Shown one piece after another: positions 21,239 to 36,200 of a DNA stretch of 64,000 bases. Under the pieces are notes generated by a model. That model saw only the letters and a list, made by a program, of their open reading frames with translations. It was not told the DNA's origin and searched no databases. The translations under genes and the position numbers were made by a program. The DNA lies in assembly GCA_032622095.1 (NCBI GenBank), contig CP136061.1, positions 20,648,991 through 20,712,990 of the forward strand, written 5' to 3'. Numbering within the stretch: position 1 is the stretch's first letter; each line of letters begins with the position of its first letter. This DNA is from Siphonodentalium dalli. Lineage: Eukaryota; Mollusca; Scaphopoda; Gadilida; Siphonodentaliidae.

Positions 21239-24200
21239 CTGAAATAATAGATGTAACATCTCACAATGACATTCATAATGGCAGCAAGCCTGCAAATAGT
21301 GTGTCTCGTTTGCAGAATGGGGTCCCCAGAGGGTGAATTTAGTGACACTATCTTGCATTGTGGGCTAACATCACCAAATTCACCCTCTGGGAACCTCATT
21401 CTGCTTATGCCTCAACTGCTATGGTAGACCTGGGATCAGATTGAAGCAGACGACAGACAGAAAAGCAGATAAAACAGGCACTGAATGATTCATATTCATT
21501 TGTGGGAAATGTTCAGAAAATAAGTTCAACAAACGACCTATGGTGGGTTGTTGAACGTATTATTTGGACATTTCCTAAGGAATAACTACTCATTAATGAG
21601 TATTCAGTATAGAAAGGGTTAAACGAAAAATAACTTCATCTAAAATCACCATATAATGGTTATAAAATGTCACAATTGTTAAAGTAACCCGGCTTATTTC
21701 ATAGAAAACATATTTGTTCTGAATTCCACAAGAGTTGCCAACTGTAAGTAGTAATTTAATGGTAAAAATATATTTTATCACATGTTTACATAATTTTACA
21801 AGAATTCAAACTCATTTGACCTCACGACCTCTTAACAGTTCAGGTCTTCTCTGAATGTATTACAAACAAACAGATAAAACAAGAGTTATTCATAATTACT
21901 TGGCATATATGTAATTTAACATAAATATTAGATTATAATACATCATTATGACAGTAAGATATCACTTGGTAAATATTGGTATAGCATTTTGTATTGATTT
22001 GTATGAGAGTTGATTAAAATTGTCGAAAAAATGGAGGTAAACCAGTATCATCCCTGCAGATTTGACCAGGTTTACATAGAATGAAACTTGGACTAACTGT
22101 GACAGTACTTTCATGATATACCATTCTTCACCGAGAGTAAAACTATCACATGCAGGCATAGTAATTTTTTGCAATATATGTTGTGTGCTCAACATTTAAC
22201 ATACTCAGATTGTACTTGTCAGTATAAAAAAAAATATTCAAACTTTAAAACCAATATTCAGGCAGATGTAATCCAGTTTTTCAACTTAAAAAGTAAACGT
22301 TCTTCGTGTCCAGATGATAAAATCAATTCTTGTCAAATAAAAAAAATTATATTTCAACCAACATCATCACAAACTGGACTACTCTAATACCAATCCAGAT
22401 GATCCTTAACCCTTCCATGACTGGAGCTTCCTGAAATTTTGCTAAAACCCAGCCAATGCATTCTCTTATATATGTGAGTCTCCTATAGGGGCCTTGCATA
22501 TATAAGAGAATACATTTGCCTAACAATATTTACCTTGTAAGCCATTGCATTCTCTTATATATGGAGGCTCCCTATGGGAAACTCACATATATTTAATAAT
22601 GTACTGGCACAGGATCTTTAATGCTGCACCAGCGCAGCTTCCATCAAGAAAGGGTTAACGAGAAAAATATGACATTGCAGTCTGCGATACTAATTTGATG
22701 TAAATTGATCAAGAGAAATTCTCCTATACAAACCTTTTAGATGGTATGCCACATAAAGCAATGCTGATTTTGAGGAAGAAAGGAAAGGATATTTGGGTTT
22801 GAAGTTGCCAACAGCTGTCATTGCTTTCACGATTGCCGTCGATACAGTTTGTTCCATGTAACCGAGCATCGGCAAACCAGTCGGATTCAGTGGCTCCAAC
22901 CTTGGTGGCAATTTGTGAGGCAAAGTCAAGTTCCAATACTTCTCAGGTGACCTGTTGAATAAATACAGTTCAATAAAATGTCATACGGAAAGTTTAATGC
23001 TCAAACTATGGTGCTGCTTATTTTCAGAATTAGGTCCCCAGAGGGTGAATTTAGTGATGCTACCCCACGGAGTGGACTAAATTCACTCACTGCGGGACCT
23101 CATTCTGCTCAGGCCTCATCTTTTCTGGAATGTATCTTTGTTATCAAATTAACAAGTTTTTATTAGTTTCTTTAGAAACTTCTTCACTAAGATTCTTTTT
23201 TTTTTTTAGTTTAGTTTCTCTATATCCCCCAAATTGGCAGACGACACAATACATAAGTACCCCAACTATAAAACAAATCTATAATATTTAATATCTCAAC
23301 AAATATTTTTTTTTACTGCCACTTACTTCATGAATTTAAGAACATTTTCTTCAGTTTCCATATAGTAAAACTTCTCTTTGTATTCCACCACAAATTCTGG
23401 CTTCCCTGGTTTTATGGCCTCATATCTGGAAGAAGGAGCACTATTGCAGACATGCATGAGATAGGTGATCAATTTAAACATACATGCATGAACTAGGTGA
23501 TCAATTTAAACACAAATGTTAAAACCATTAATATCACCAAAGATGAATCTATGTCAGAGTAGTTTTTGGCTATTTCATTGCATTAACCCTTTACCCAACA
23601 AACCGGCCAAAATAAAGCTTCAACAGCCTAAAATATCTTCGGTCTGTCTCAATAGAACCATACAAATATGGATATCATTGGAACCGGCTCCTTGACCACA
23701 TTGTGATAGTTACAGTTAGCCCTGTGCCAATGCATTCTCTTATATATGCGAGTCGACCATAGGTCGCTTGGCATATATAAGAGAATGCATTGGCCTAAAA
23801 AAAATCTGTTTTTAACACTTTTTACCATTTTTTCTTACATTCTTTAACAATTTTATAATTTTTAATGTGTTAAGCCAATGCATTCTCTTATATATGCGAG
23901 GCGACCTATGGTCGACTCGCATATATAAGAGAATGCATTGGCACAGGGCCCTTCTGTTGGGTAAAGGGTTAAAGTTGAGCAATGTTGATAAATGAAATTT
24001 ACCTGAATGTCAAGTACTATATTTAGCGTTCATCTTCCAATGTATGTACAAATGAAGAAAAGATTGATGTTTATGGAACACATATTTTGGTATCACATCA
24101 TACCAAGCCTTTGATCTCAGGATGAAGAGTTGAGTGGCTGGATTATGTATTTTGATTGTTTTAACTTCAAAATTATTTGCCAATCATTGTCATGTGCTAC

Positions 24201-27200
24201 AGTTATTATTGTACATAATAAATATATTTGAAGATGTAGATTCATCTTTCAGGGATGGGGTAAAACAGTATTTGATACATATTTTAGGCATATAATCACA
24301 GAGTTCCCACATTTTTCAGATAAGACAAATTATGAGAAATTTAGATTTATTATAAAGAATGAACAAAAAGCAACCAATAACGTCATATGTGACATGATCC
24401 GGTCTTTCTTCACCATTCGGGATGCCAATAAAATCTTGTCAACTAATGATTTATGACAGGTGAATTAGATTTAAAAGACAAAATATTCCTTAGGAAACTA
24501 CATTGTACATGTCTATGCCGATATATTACTCATACTCTATAGAGTTAATTTGTTGTCAACTTCTATGCATTTTATTCATGTTTGCAACTGCCGATTTGGG
24601 TGCATTTTGCATTAAATCTTATCCTTCTTATCTTATAAACAACTATTGAATCTATTGTTTAGCCTTGTTGTCACTAAACGACTAATAAACACACCTGCAT
24701 TGTCCATCTAGGAACGTAACTGGACAATATGACTGTAATTCAATACTCTGTCCTGGTGGCAAGGACCCTAGCTGGTGCCTCTTGGGAAGTTTATCTGGAG
24801 CCGGTAGTTTGTTAGGAGCATTGGGCGGAACATATTTATCTGGTTCAGACAGGAACATGTCAAGTTCTTTTTTGCTAGACATTTTGTAGTAGTAACCTGA
24901 AATATATATATTTGGTGGTTTCATTGCATGAACATAATTTATCTTAGAACATACCCTTGTAAAAAGCTGGAAGACAAATGCTAACATTCAGTTTAATTTT
25001 GATATACTTAACCCTTTCTTGACGGGAGCTTCATGATTTTTTGTGAAAACCCTGTGCCATTCTCTTATATATGCGTGTGGACCATAGGTCGCCTCACATA
25101 TAATGCATTGGCCTAACAAATTTTATATTATTTTTTTTAAATAGTTAAAGAAAGTAAGATAAAATGAAAAAAATAATACAAAAATTGTTAAAGAATGTAA
25201 GAAATAATGATTAAAAAATGATAAAAATTGTTAAAGAAAGTAATAAAAAATTTAAAAAAATGATAAAATTGTTAAAGAATATAAGAATTAATTATAAAAC
25301 TTGTTATAAAATGTAAAAATAATTGTTAAAGAATGTAAGAAAAATTTATCAAAAATGATAAAAAAAAAAAATGATAGGGCAATGCATTCTCTTATATATG
25401 TGAGGCGACCTATGGTCGACTCGCATCTATAGGAGAATGCATTGGCATAGGGTCTATAAATGTTGTGCCCACGCAGCTCCCGTCATGAAAGGGATAAACG
25501 CCTTTATGTGTGAATTATTATTGTGAGTGTATTCAGCATCATTCTAAAATCAAAATAATTAATTTGCTGTATAGTATCTAATCAGATATACAGAGAGAAA
25601 ATAAATTGCTACGGTTTAGGTATAGACACCCTTTAATTTTGGAAAATAAATCGTCTTATGTAATTTATTTTCTCATTTAAAAAAACTATAATTTATTTCT
25701 CATGTATTTGAATGATCCATGTATCCAAGATACTGATGTATTTTCAGTAACATTAATTAACCCTTTCCTGATGGGAGCTGTGCTAGTGCAGCGTTAAATA
25801 TACTGTGCCTGTGCATTCTCTAATATATGTGAGTCCCATAGGGAGCCTTGCATATATATAAGACTACATACCAAGTTTCAATCAAATCAGATGATCATTA
25901 CTGGAGTTATAACTACGGACGGATGCACGCACGGACGGAAGACGGATGGACGGATGGACGGAGCTGATGAAATAAATGTTACGGGGGACAATAATGCACT
26001 GACTTATTAGGTCAAGGTAAATATTGTTAGGTCAATGTATTCTCTTATATATTCGAGGCTCCCTATGGGAGACTCGCATATAAAAGAGAATGCATTGGCA
26101 CAAAGTTTAATCAAAATTTCAGGAAGCTCCAGTCATGGAAGGGTTAACATGTTAATTATGGAGATTTATAACACCAAATTCATTGTACTTACTTCTGTAT
26201 TCAGCAGCAAAGTCCAGAGTTGGGTTCGTTGAACAGTCGACCAGTTCCCCTTTAGATGCCAGACTGACAGAACAGTATTGACTGAAATCTCCGACCCGCT
26301 GTAAGAATTCTTTGGGTGTGATGCACATGTTTGCAATGGATGCAGCTTCACCTGAAATTAAGAGGCCTCATCAATTATTTTGGGGATTGGGTGAGAAGTC
26401 TGACATCAATACCACACGTACACAGAAGCAACCCAAAAAAGGAAGCTCAAATGGCTGCTTTATTCTGACGTCGCACTTAGGACACTATATGCACAAGTTC
26501 TCTGTGTTAGATATATGGTACGTATCAAGGCGCTAATTTTAGAAGCTGCATGGGATTTTGAGACAGTGCAACATTTTTTTGGGATTGGGTGGGAATCGAA
26601 CCCTGGCCAGTGATGGCGAGCGCGCCTTGCGACTCAAAGACCGACCCAAAGACCGACGTCAAAACCACACGGCAACCAAAGCGACCCCAAAATAGGAAGC
26701 TCAAATGGCCAATGTATTCCGAATACAATGGGTTAGATATATGGCAGATATTTGGTACAGCTGCATGTTATAATGTACTTGTCATCTATTAGTTCATAAG
26801 TATAAGATGCAATCTAACATAAATTCACAGCAAGGTGGTTTCTTGCCAATGACACATATTCCTGGTTAGTAAATTATTAAGTGTCACTAATGGATAAATC
26901 TAACAGGGATCACATCAGCTACACTCAAGTCTGGTTTTATTGTAAAAACGATCCAAGTTTCTTGCAGACACTGGGGACCGAGTTTCATTGGGTGGTGTTT
27001 GCCCAATGTGAAGCCTGCAAATAATGTGTCTGTCATTTGCAGAATGAGGTCCCCAGATGGTGAAATAAGTGACGCTATCCCGCACAGTGGGCTAGCATCA
27101 CAAAATTCACCCACTGGGCACCAAGTTTCATTGAGTGGTGTTTTCCCAATGCGAAGCATCCAAATAGTGTATCTGTCATTTGCAGAATGAGGTCCCTAGA

Positions 27201-30200
27201 GGGTGAATTAAATGACTCTATCCCGCACAGTGGGCTAGCATCACCAAAAACCTAATTCTGCTTCGGCCTCAACTGTTATGGTAGACCTAGGATCGGTTTG
27301 AATTTCCCCAGTTGAAGTTGGTAATGTTAACCCATTAGTCACCTCGATTATGCCATTTATCTTCTGCATAAGGGAACAAGAGCATTGCTAGGGTGTGGCA
27401 AAATATGCCCTTTAGCCATTTTGAATTGTACTAGGGCAAAATTAAATAATAATTTGAGCTTACATTTTAAGAATATCTGATATACCCCTAATTTCAATCA
27501 GGGACCAGCCTAGACCAGATTTTCAGGGCGAAATGACTTCGCTCTACTATAAAAATAAGGCGAAGTGGCCGTTCTATAGGGCGAAGTGAGTCTACAAAAT
27601 TTAAATTGATCAGTACTACGACAGGAGAACGAAAATAGGAGAGATGAAATATGTCAATTAAACTTGTTCACTTCATGACCCTAATAACTATTAATAATAC
27701 CCAAACATAATTGTGAGAGGATAGCAGCATTTTATATCGTAATTGTGAGAGAATGACAGGATTTTATTTCATATTTTTCGGGTTGTTAAAAATGCCAACA
27801 ATATTTATTAAACAGAAACGAAACGAAATCATGAACACTTTTACGCTGCGCTCTGTTAGTAATCCCGTTTGAAATTTTAATATGCTTCACAAATGAATTT
27901 GTTTTAAAATTTCTTTAACCAAACTCCATAGAGGGAGTGATGAATTGACACATTGTGAGAGGTGTGAGTTGTAATCTTCATTGTAAGGTGTGGTAATCAC
28001 GGTAATCTAAAAATAACAACAACCAGATTAACACTTGAGGCCCGACGATGTTTTCACAGCTGCCAGTAATCAGACTCCGTTGTCAACATGCTTCCAGATT
28101 GGAGCATTACAGGTGTTAATTGTTTTCTAACACCATGATACACCCTGATAGTGGAGTATTGTGTGCAATCACAGTTGACAGTTGTAAATTATCATAAATT
28201 ATTTGGGGCATTTTGCCGAATTTCGTCAGTCAACTTTGGAATTTTTAGGGCGACTTGAACTTCGCCCGACTGCAAAAATAAGGCGAAGCGGACGGCGCTA
28301 GGGTGAAGAAGTCGCCCACGTCGCCCTCTTGGCTGGTCCCTGATTTCAATGCCAGAATGCAGTCAATTCTAAGTCGAAAAATGGACGTAACTCATGTGAA
28401 AATAATTAGACAAAACCTATATTCGAACTTGGCCTGTAGTTTTAGCTGGGAAATACACATACCAGCTTTGGTTCAGATAACATAATCAAAACTGGAGTTA
28501 TCGGTCGGAAACCGAAATATAAAAATAATTGGACATATCTCATATTCGAACTTGGCCTGTATCATTAACTGGGAAATAAACAAACCAACTTTGGTTCAGA
28601 TAAAATAATCAAAACTGGAGTTATCAGTCGGAAACCAAAAATGTTAACAGATGATCAAATTCTAAGTCGCAAAAGGGCCTTAACTCATGTAAAAATAATT
28701 GGACGGAACCCATATTTAAACTTGGTCTGTATCCTTAGCTGGGAAATACACATACCAACACTGGTTCAGATCAAATAATTCGGTCAAATATAGTTATCAG
28801 TCGGAAACCAAAAATGTTAACATCCAGATGGATGGATGGATGGACGGACTGCTAGACTGATTACATAATACCTTTTTTTCAAAAGGGCGTTTAAAAAGTA
28901 ACTAAAAACATTGTTACGTTGAGACTATAAACACTTCCCAGAAGACGAGGCCTAAGCAGAATGAGGTCCCCAGAGGGTGATCTTAGCCCGCTGTCACTAA
29001 ATTTCACCCTCTGGGGACATCAATTTGAAAATGACAGACATTTGCAGGCATGCGTTCATCCATGTGAATGTAATTTAAGCTGTATAAGACCTACCGTCTG
29101 ATATTCGCTGGAGATAGGTCTGTATCTGCTGAACACTGTCTTTGCCGATATCGAGTGCTTCATTCCACACCCACCATTTAGATCGCTGAGCATTAAGCTT
29201 GACATAGTTCATATGCTCCTTTTCATAATAATCTCTCAACTGATGAATACTTTTGAAGTAAGCTGCCAGTTTCACAGCTTGTATTTGTGGACTGTCGTGC
29301 AATGCTATATTTCTGTTTTTAAAAATGATAATTTGTTTTAAAAATAGAACACATCTTAGTATTTAACAAGAGCATTGCTGGGGCAAAATACACATGTGGT
29401 ACTTCCAACAATGGGCCAGAACTCTGGTGAAAATTGGTGGGCGGAACCCAAATTCAAACTTGACCTATATTTTGGGCTACTAATCTCATGCATAAAATTT
29501 CATTCCATTCAGTTCAGACTTACTAAAGTTATCATCCAGAAATGAAAATTGAGTACAAATTCCAACAAAAAGAGCCATAACACTAGTGAAAATTGGCGGG
29601 CAGAACCCAAATTCGAACTTGACCTGTATTTTGTGCTAGTAAACCCACATACCAATTACATTCCATTCAGTTAGGACCATCAAAAGTTATCATCCAGAAA
29701 TAAAAAGCGGACAGACAGATGGACGGACAGACCAATAACATAATTAATGTCCCATTTAAATAAATTGGCATATAAAAATATATTATGGATTGTAATGAAG
29801 TTAGGCTGAAACCTTTTCTCAATACATATCAAGAACATATAATAGTTATTATGAACTGTCAGTCACATTACAAGAACATATAATAGTTATTATGAACTGT
29901 CAGTCACATGTCAAGTGTACGGAGCCTATACGGCAGAAGAAGAAGCTTGGACCATTACTAGTATACAGATTTCTATCAGTCATAACATCAACTCTTTAAC
30001 ATGTTTTAATTGTTAATTAAAAACAATATACAAATCACAAAGTTTCTGAAAGTTTTGAAAAGTTGGGTTTATAAACAGTGTGTTGTCAAAAGACTTATCC
30101 AGAGCCAATCAGAGGAGGGGAGAATGGGATGAAGTACAGTAATGCTCTAATTAATCGACTCCTTAAACACAGCAGAATTATGGGTAACTTTTCAGGATTT

Positions 30201-33200
30201 AGTCGGAAATATGGCTTGTTGCCATTCATCGGAAAGCTCTCCCCAAGAGCTTTCCGATGAATGGCAATAAGCCATATTTCCGACTAAATCCTGAAAAGTT
30301 GCCCATAATTCTGCTGTGTTTAAGGAGTCGATTAATTAGAGCATTACTGTATAAGTATTGTAACTTGACACTTTCAACCAACCTGTTACCAGAGATTCTG
30401 TCCTGAGTTGCCCGAGCCATGCCCTCCTTACTGTCGCACTCAAGCTCTATGATTCTCACAGGTATGATGCTCCTCTTCGTCATGATTTCAACCTCCTTAG
30501 CTGAACCCGGAAACCCGTCGAGAACGTATCTAAATGAAAGAAGGGTGGTGTTAGTCTCAAACTCAACTGTACATCAAGATCTTCAATCTTAGCGCCCTGA
30601 AAATTGGCTCCTTCTTGATAAGCTCTTGGTATATGCGGATTTCTGTTACAAAAATAGCCCCTAATTGTGTTAAGAAATTCTAAATAAAATTTATATTAAT
30701 TGAAAGTTACTTTTCCGGACAGGTGTCCTCGATTGATATCTATTATTTTATGCCCCCCAAGCCTGCAAATAGCGTGTCTATCATTTGCAGAATGAGGTCC
30801 CCAGAGTGTGAATTTAGTGATGCTATCCCGCATAGCGGGCTAGCATCACTAAATTCACTCCCTGGGGACCTCATTCTGCCTAGGCCTCATCTTCTGGGAA
30901 GTATCTATGGTATCAAATTAACATTGTTTTTAGTTACGTTTTCCCATTTGGGAAGTTTCTATATCCCCTAATTTGCAGAAGATAAAATCCATAATCAAGG
31001 CGCCCAATGGGTGAACATCACCAATTTCAACTGGGGAAATTCAATTTGATCCTATGTCTGCCATAGCAGTTGAGGGCCTAAGCAGAATGAGGTCCCCAGA
31101 GGGTGAATTTAGTGATGCTAGCCCGCTATGCGGGGTAGCGTCACTAAATTCACCCTCTGGGGACCTCATTCTGCAAATGACAGACACGCTATTTGCAGGC
31201 TTGTATGCCACGCAATCTATATAAAACTTTCTGGGAAGTGATAGACCATCTTTAATCATGCAGCATATAAGCTGTTTTCTCTAAATAAATGAAATCACTG
31301 ATGTACTCAAATGTCCTTCTGTACTGTATTAACCCTTTCAGTGCCAAGACCGATTTTTTTATCAACCGATTATGATTATAATGTGATACATTGATGGAAA
31401 GAGCTCTTTCCATCAATGTATCACATTATTATAATCAATAAATTTGAAAAATGATCAAGGAAATATGGGTTGATACAAAAATCGGACTTGGCACTGAAAG
31501 GGTTAAATGTCATGGTCTATTGGTGAGATGTATGCAGGGTTCGCGCTGCCACTTGCCAAATTTGCCAATGGCAAAAATAATTCACATTTGGCAAAAAATA
31601 TTTTCATTTGGCAAGTCACTTTTGATTCCTCAAGAAAGTTTATTAATATTTGTCAATCAATACCATTCATTTCAGGAAACTCCTTCATTATTAATGGTAT
31701 CGGTGGTGATTTACACATGCATAAAGTTATGAAAAGTTATCACCTCTATCAAGATGCAATTAATCTGATATCATTAGTATCGACGGGTAATGGGATTGCA
31801 AGTATGTCTGGTTGTGGTAATTACATAGCTAATCCTCTTTGTTTCGATGTGCCTTTCTAATGAAGAAACCCTTCTACATTGCATAATTATGTTGTTTTTT
31901 TTGGTTGGATTGTCGAAGTAGTCAAAATAAAAGAAACAATGTTGTGGAAACTGATAGAATTTGGCAACTCATAACAGCATTTGGCAAAAATTATTTTCAT
32001 TTGGCAAAAGTAAATTTCGGGCCAGCGCGGACCCTGAATGTAGGAGAAAGATACATATTATCAGTCAGAAACTAACTGTTTCCTCATATTTCCGAGGAAT
32101 ACAACTTGTCAAATGGGTGGTCGTATAATGCTTGAATTCTATCTTGAGCTATATACAATCATATGGGCATCCAATATATTAAACATGAGAAGGAAACCTG
32201 ACGTAAACTCACATTATCAGACAGAAACCAACAACTGCATAATTTTTTCAAAGGTCTATAACTCTGGTCAAAATGGTTGCACTGAACTGCATTTTCAGAT
32301 GGAAATTATATATAATAGCGACCTACCCTCTGGTTTGACATTTCATATCAAGCATCATAATTTCTAACGCTTGCACGGAATACTCCTCAGGTATAGTCTG
32401 TCCTTTCAATAGTAAGCTATTCATGAGGCAAGCAAGATCCGTTCCGGGCTGATTCTGTAAGACATGTCTCATAGCTTCGCCAACAGAAAGCCTCATCAGC
32501 CCATACTCCTCCACAAACCTGTTAGCCACTGTAACAACAAAATATTCATGTTTAACCCTTTAATGAAGGGAGCTGCGCTTGTGCAGCATTAAATATCCTG
32601 TGCCAGTGCATTATTAGCTCAACTTACTTTTGTAAGTTTGAGCTATTGCCATGGCTTGGCGTCCGTCGTCCGTGTGTGCGTGTGTCCGTCAACAATTTCC
32701 TTTGGCGCGGGCTACAGGTCGTACCTTTGGTCTGATCTTTATGAAATTTTGCATGAATGTTGACATTGACATGTAGATGGGAACGAGTCATTTTGGGGTC
32801 ATTCGGCCAAAAAACATGGCTGCTGGTGGCCATCTTGGATTTCAAAATTCAATCCATTGGCGCGGGCTACAGGTCGTACTGTTCGTTTGATCATCATGAA
32901 ATTTGTCATGGATGTTAATATTGACATGTAGATGGGAACGAGTCATTTTGGGGTCGTTCGGCCAAAAAACATGGCCGTCAGCAGCCATCTTGGATTTTAC
33001 TCTTTGCATGACTAAATCATTTGGCGCAGGCTACAGGTCGTAGTTTTGATTGGAACTTCATGAAATTTGTCATGGATGTTAACAATGACATGTAGATGGG
33101 AACGAGTGATTTTGGGGTTGTTCGGCCAAAAAACATGGCCGCCAGCAGCCATCTTGGATTTTACTCTTTGCATGACTAAATCCTTTGGCGCGGGCTACAG

Positions 33201-36200
33201 GTCGTACCTTTGGTCTGATCTTTATAAAAATTTGTCATGAATGTTGACATTGACATGTAGATGGGAACGAGTCATTTTGGGGTCATTCGGCCAAAAAACA
33301 TGGCCGCTGGTGGCCATTTTGGATTTCAAAATTCAATCCATTGGCGCGGGCTACAGGTCGTACCTTTGGTCTGATCATTATGAAATTTGTCATGGATGTT
33401 AATATTGACATGTAGATGGGAACGAGTCATTTTGGGGTCATACGGCCAAAAAACATGGCCGCTGGCAGCCATCTTGGATTTTACTCTTTGCATGACTAAA
33501 TCCTTTGGCGCAGGCTACAGGTCGTAGTTTTGATCAGAACTTCATGAAATTTGTCATGGATGTTAACAATGACATGTAGATGGGAACGAGTGATTTTGGG
33601 GTTGTTCGGCCAAAAAACATGGCCGCCAGCAGCCATCATGGATTTTACTCTTTGCATGACTAAATTCTTTGGCGCGGGCTACAGGTCGTACCTATGGTCT
33701 GATCTTTATGAATTTTGTCATGAATGTTGACATTGACATGTAGATGGGAACGAGTTATTTTGGGGTCATTCGGCCAAAAAACTTGGCCGCTGGTGGCCAT
33801 TTTGGATTTCAAAATTCAATCCATTGGCGCGGGCTACAGGTCGTGCTGTTCGTCTGATCATCATGAAATTTGTCATGGATGTTAACAATGACATGTAGAT
33901 GGGAACGAGTGATTTTGGGGTCGTTCGGCCAAAAAACATGGCCGCCAGCAGCCATCTTGGATTTTACTCTTTCAATGACTAAATCCTTTGGCGCGGGTTA
34001 CAGGTCGTACCTTTAGTCTGACCTTTATGAAATTTGTCATGAATATTGATATTGACATGTATATGGGAACGAGTCATTTTGGGGTCATACGGCCAAAAAA
34101 CATGGCCACTGGCAGCCATCTTGGATTTCAAAATTCAATCCATTGGCACGGGCTACAGGTCGTACTGTTTGTCTGATCATCATGATATTTATCATGGATG
34201 TTAATATTAACATGTAGATGGGAACGAGTCATTTTGGGGTCGTTTGGCTAAAAAACATGTCCGCCAGCAGCCATATTGGATTTTACTCTTTGCATGAATA
34301 AATCCTTTGGTGCGGGCTACAGGTCGTAGCTTTGGTCGGAACTTCAAGAAATTTGTCATGTATGTTAACAATGACATGTAGATGGGAAACGAGTCATTTT
34401 GGGGTCGTTCCGCCGAAAAACATGGCCGCCAGCAGCCATCTTGGATTTTACTCTTTGCATGACTAAATCCATTGGCACAGGCTACAGGTCATACCTTTGA
34501 TCAGATCATTATGAGATTTGTAAAGGCTGTAGATGGGAACAAGTCATTTTGGGGTAATTCGGAAAAAAAACATGGCTGCCGGTGGCCATTTTATAATTTA
34601 CTCTTTGCATCAATAAATCCTTTGTCACACCATAATCACCACATCCCTGATCCGATCATTATGAAACCTGTTATGAATGTTGATATTGACATGAACATCT
34701 AGTCTTACTTAGACATTTCAATTAGCACTTTTCCTATTCCTCCATTTACTGTCGACCATTAAATTATTCCCCTACCTAAGTTGAGCTACAGTGTCATTGA
34801 CACTTTCATATTTAATATACATGAGAGTCTCGCATATATAAGAGAATGCATTGGCTTACAAGGCCAAGGTAAATATTGTTAGGTCAATGTATTCTCTTAT
34901 ATATGAGTCTACCATTGGGAGCCTTGCATATATTAAAAGAATGCACTGTAACTACAAGGTCAAGGTAAATATTGTTAGGCCAATGCATTCTCTTATATAT
35001 GCGTGTCTCCCATTGGGAGCCTTGCATATATTAAGAGAATGCACTAGATTACAAGGTCAAGGTAGATATTGTTAGGTCAATGTATTCTCTTATATATGCG
35101 AGTCTGCCATAGGCAACATCGCATATATAATAGAATACACTGGCTTACAAGATCAAGGTAAACATTGTTAAGCCAATGTGTTCTCTTATATATGCGAGGC
35201 TCATTATGGGAGACTGGCATATATAAGAGAATGCATTGGCACAGGGTTTTCGCAAAATTTCAGGAAGCTCCAGTCATGGAAGAGTTAACACTCGATTGAA
35301 ATCATTTTATCACACACATCTGAGAGTGGAGAGATAGGCAACAAGCCTTGAAATAGGGTGTCTGTCATTTGCAGAATGGGGTCCCCAGAGGGTGAATTTA
35401 GTGATTCACCCTCTGTGAACCTCATTCTGCTGAGGTGTAAGCAGAATGAGGTCCCCAGAGGGTGAATTTGGTGATACTAGCCCGCTATGCGGGGTAGCAT
35501 CTAGTGCTGAAACGGATATCCGGATATCCGGTTGACAACCGGCTACTATCGACAACCGGTTGAACTACGATCAACCGGTTAACCGCTATGTATTGCACAC
35601 ACGCGATTCCAACGACAAAAACTAACATATTATGCTCTTAATCAGCACGAGACTAACAACAGTCGGTTTTAAACAACGTGTACTTTATCAATTTTGCTAC
35701 AATCTTTATCACTTTGAGGAGTATAGTCGAAATTACGTGTATTAATAGTCAAAATCTGGTGCGAGATATTATTATTATTATTATTATTTACATTTGTATA
35801 GCGCCTAACCCACAACAGAATTGTGTTCGCAGGCGCTGTTACATAAAAGAATCGATAAAAGTATATATACAATAAAACAGATTGGATAAGAAATACGTGA
35901 GGGTTAAAATGACTGAATCAAAGAGATACGCGAATCCTAAAAAAAATTAAAAAGATGCTCAAAATACATCTGTAGTTAAAAGTCAGTTTGAGAAATAAAA
36001 ATCATAAACATCCATTAACGGTAAGATTAAGTCAGTTGACTCCATATGCAATTTTATAAAGGTGAGTTTTTAAAAGTTTTCGGAATTCTAAAACATCACT
36101 AATATGTCTGAGATCGTCGGGAAGATTGTTCCACAAGGTAGGAGCGGCAACACAGAAAGCTCTATCCCCTAACGTGCGATGGCTGGACTTAGGAAGTATA

